The notes beneath the pieces were generated by a model, which was given only the letters and a program-made list of their open reading frames with translations, was not told the origin of the DNA and searched no databases. A stretch of 64,000 nucleotides of DNA from Prolixibacteraceae bacterium (lineage in GTDB: Bacteria > Bacteroidota > Bacteroidia > Bacteroidales > Prolixibacteraceae): positions 4,442 through 68,441 of the forward strand of contig JALOCD010000005.1 in NCBI GenBank assembly GCA_023228025.1, written 5' to 3'. The position numbers and the translations under genes are program-made. Positions 63,810-64,000 of this stretch are shown piece by piece; the stretch's first letter is position 1, and the number at the start of each line of letters is the position of its first letter.

Positions 63810-64000
63810 GGCCCCTCGGCTACGCTAAGAGCCTGGAGAATTCAATAATTGCCCAGCTACTCCCAGCGCCTATCGGTTCCACCCCTACGCTCAAAATACC
63901 ACTTCGCTCGGGGGACCGGATTCGCTACGCTCAACGCCCCTCGGCTTCGCTCGGGGGACCGGATTCGCTACGCTCAACGCCCCTCGGCTTCGCTCGGGGG
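63810..64000. repeat. second GC-rich palindrome array, cut by the window end
   Basis: After the GIY-YIG stop, GGCCCCTCGGCTACGCTAAG is a degenerate copy, then three CTTCGCTCGGGGGACCGGAT-type units run to base 64000 with about 43-base spacing. The array continues beyond the window. Confidence 0.8.

Overview
The window looks like a chromosomal segment of a Bacteroidota bacterium, probably an environmental Bacteroidales or Marinilabiliales type; the rank below phylum is a guess. The evidence is a type IX secretion C-terminal sorting domain, DUF4402 and DUF2490 proteins, a two-component-regulator-propeller kinase, LytS/LytTR signalling, an A/T-rich Bacteroidota-type promoter (TTTG, 21 nt, TATTTTTG) before one gene, few Shine-Dalgarno sites, and intergenic regions full of short tandem repeats and inverted repeats.

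Layout. 0-7.3 kb: late heme biosynthesis (hemL, hemE, hemN, hemH, hemY-type oxidase), broken up by two hairpin-forming CACAGAG elements, then a small four-helix membrane protein. 7.4-14.4 kb: a lone propeller histidine kinase, an RsmI-like methylase, a PhnP-like MBL hydrolase, asnA, and tRNA-Arg(UCU) with a good terminator. 14.7-30.8 kb: a 16-kb signalling island of two convergent operons. The plus-strand operon is a copper P-type ATPase translationally coupled (ATGA) to a histidine kinase whose membrane domain matches the plant ethylene receptor ETR1, followed by an Rcp1-like response regulator and a REC-PAS kinase. The minus-strand operon is CheR, a 4HB/HAMP/GAF hybrid kinase with two receivers, a REC-PAS4-HK-REC hybrid, and a PAS/GAF kinase. 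31-44 kb: an ABC-F ATPase; a family 2 glycoside hydrolase behind four 20-bp palindromes; lipoprotein + LytS-type kinase + LytTR regulator; a DUF2490 barrel; a broken C69 dipeptidase; a ChbG/YdjC deacetylase; and a propeller protein fused to a helical-toroid-like domain. 44.3-62.3 kb, minus strand: a surface cluster with a giant (about 4,773 residue) T9SS-sorted repeat protein split by a one-base frameshift, a DUF4402 protein and a fimbrial-usher-like outer-membrane protein. 62.3-64 kb: arrays of a GC-rich palindrome with an exact 42-bp period, flanking a small GIY-YIG endonuclease gene.

How the genes may work together. The most interesting unit is copA plus the ETR1-like kinase. In plants the copper ATPase RAN1 loads copper into ETR1, which needs Cu(I) to bind ethylene; here the two homologous parts overlap by four bases in one bacterial operon with their own response regulator. 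The key Cys and His are present, but the position of ETR1 Asp25 is Asn, so the ligand is open. The giant adhesin, DUF4402 protein and usher-like protein probably form a surface-structure locus. All functional statements are from sequence reading alone; no database search was run.
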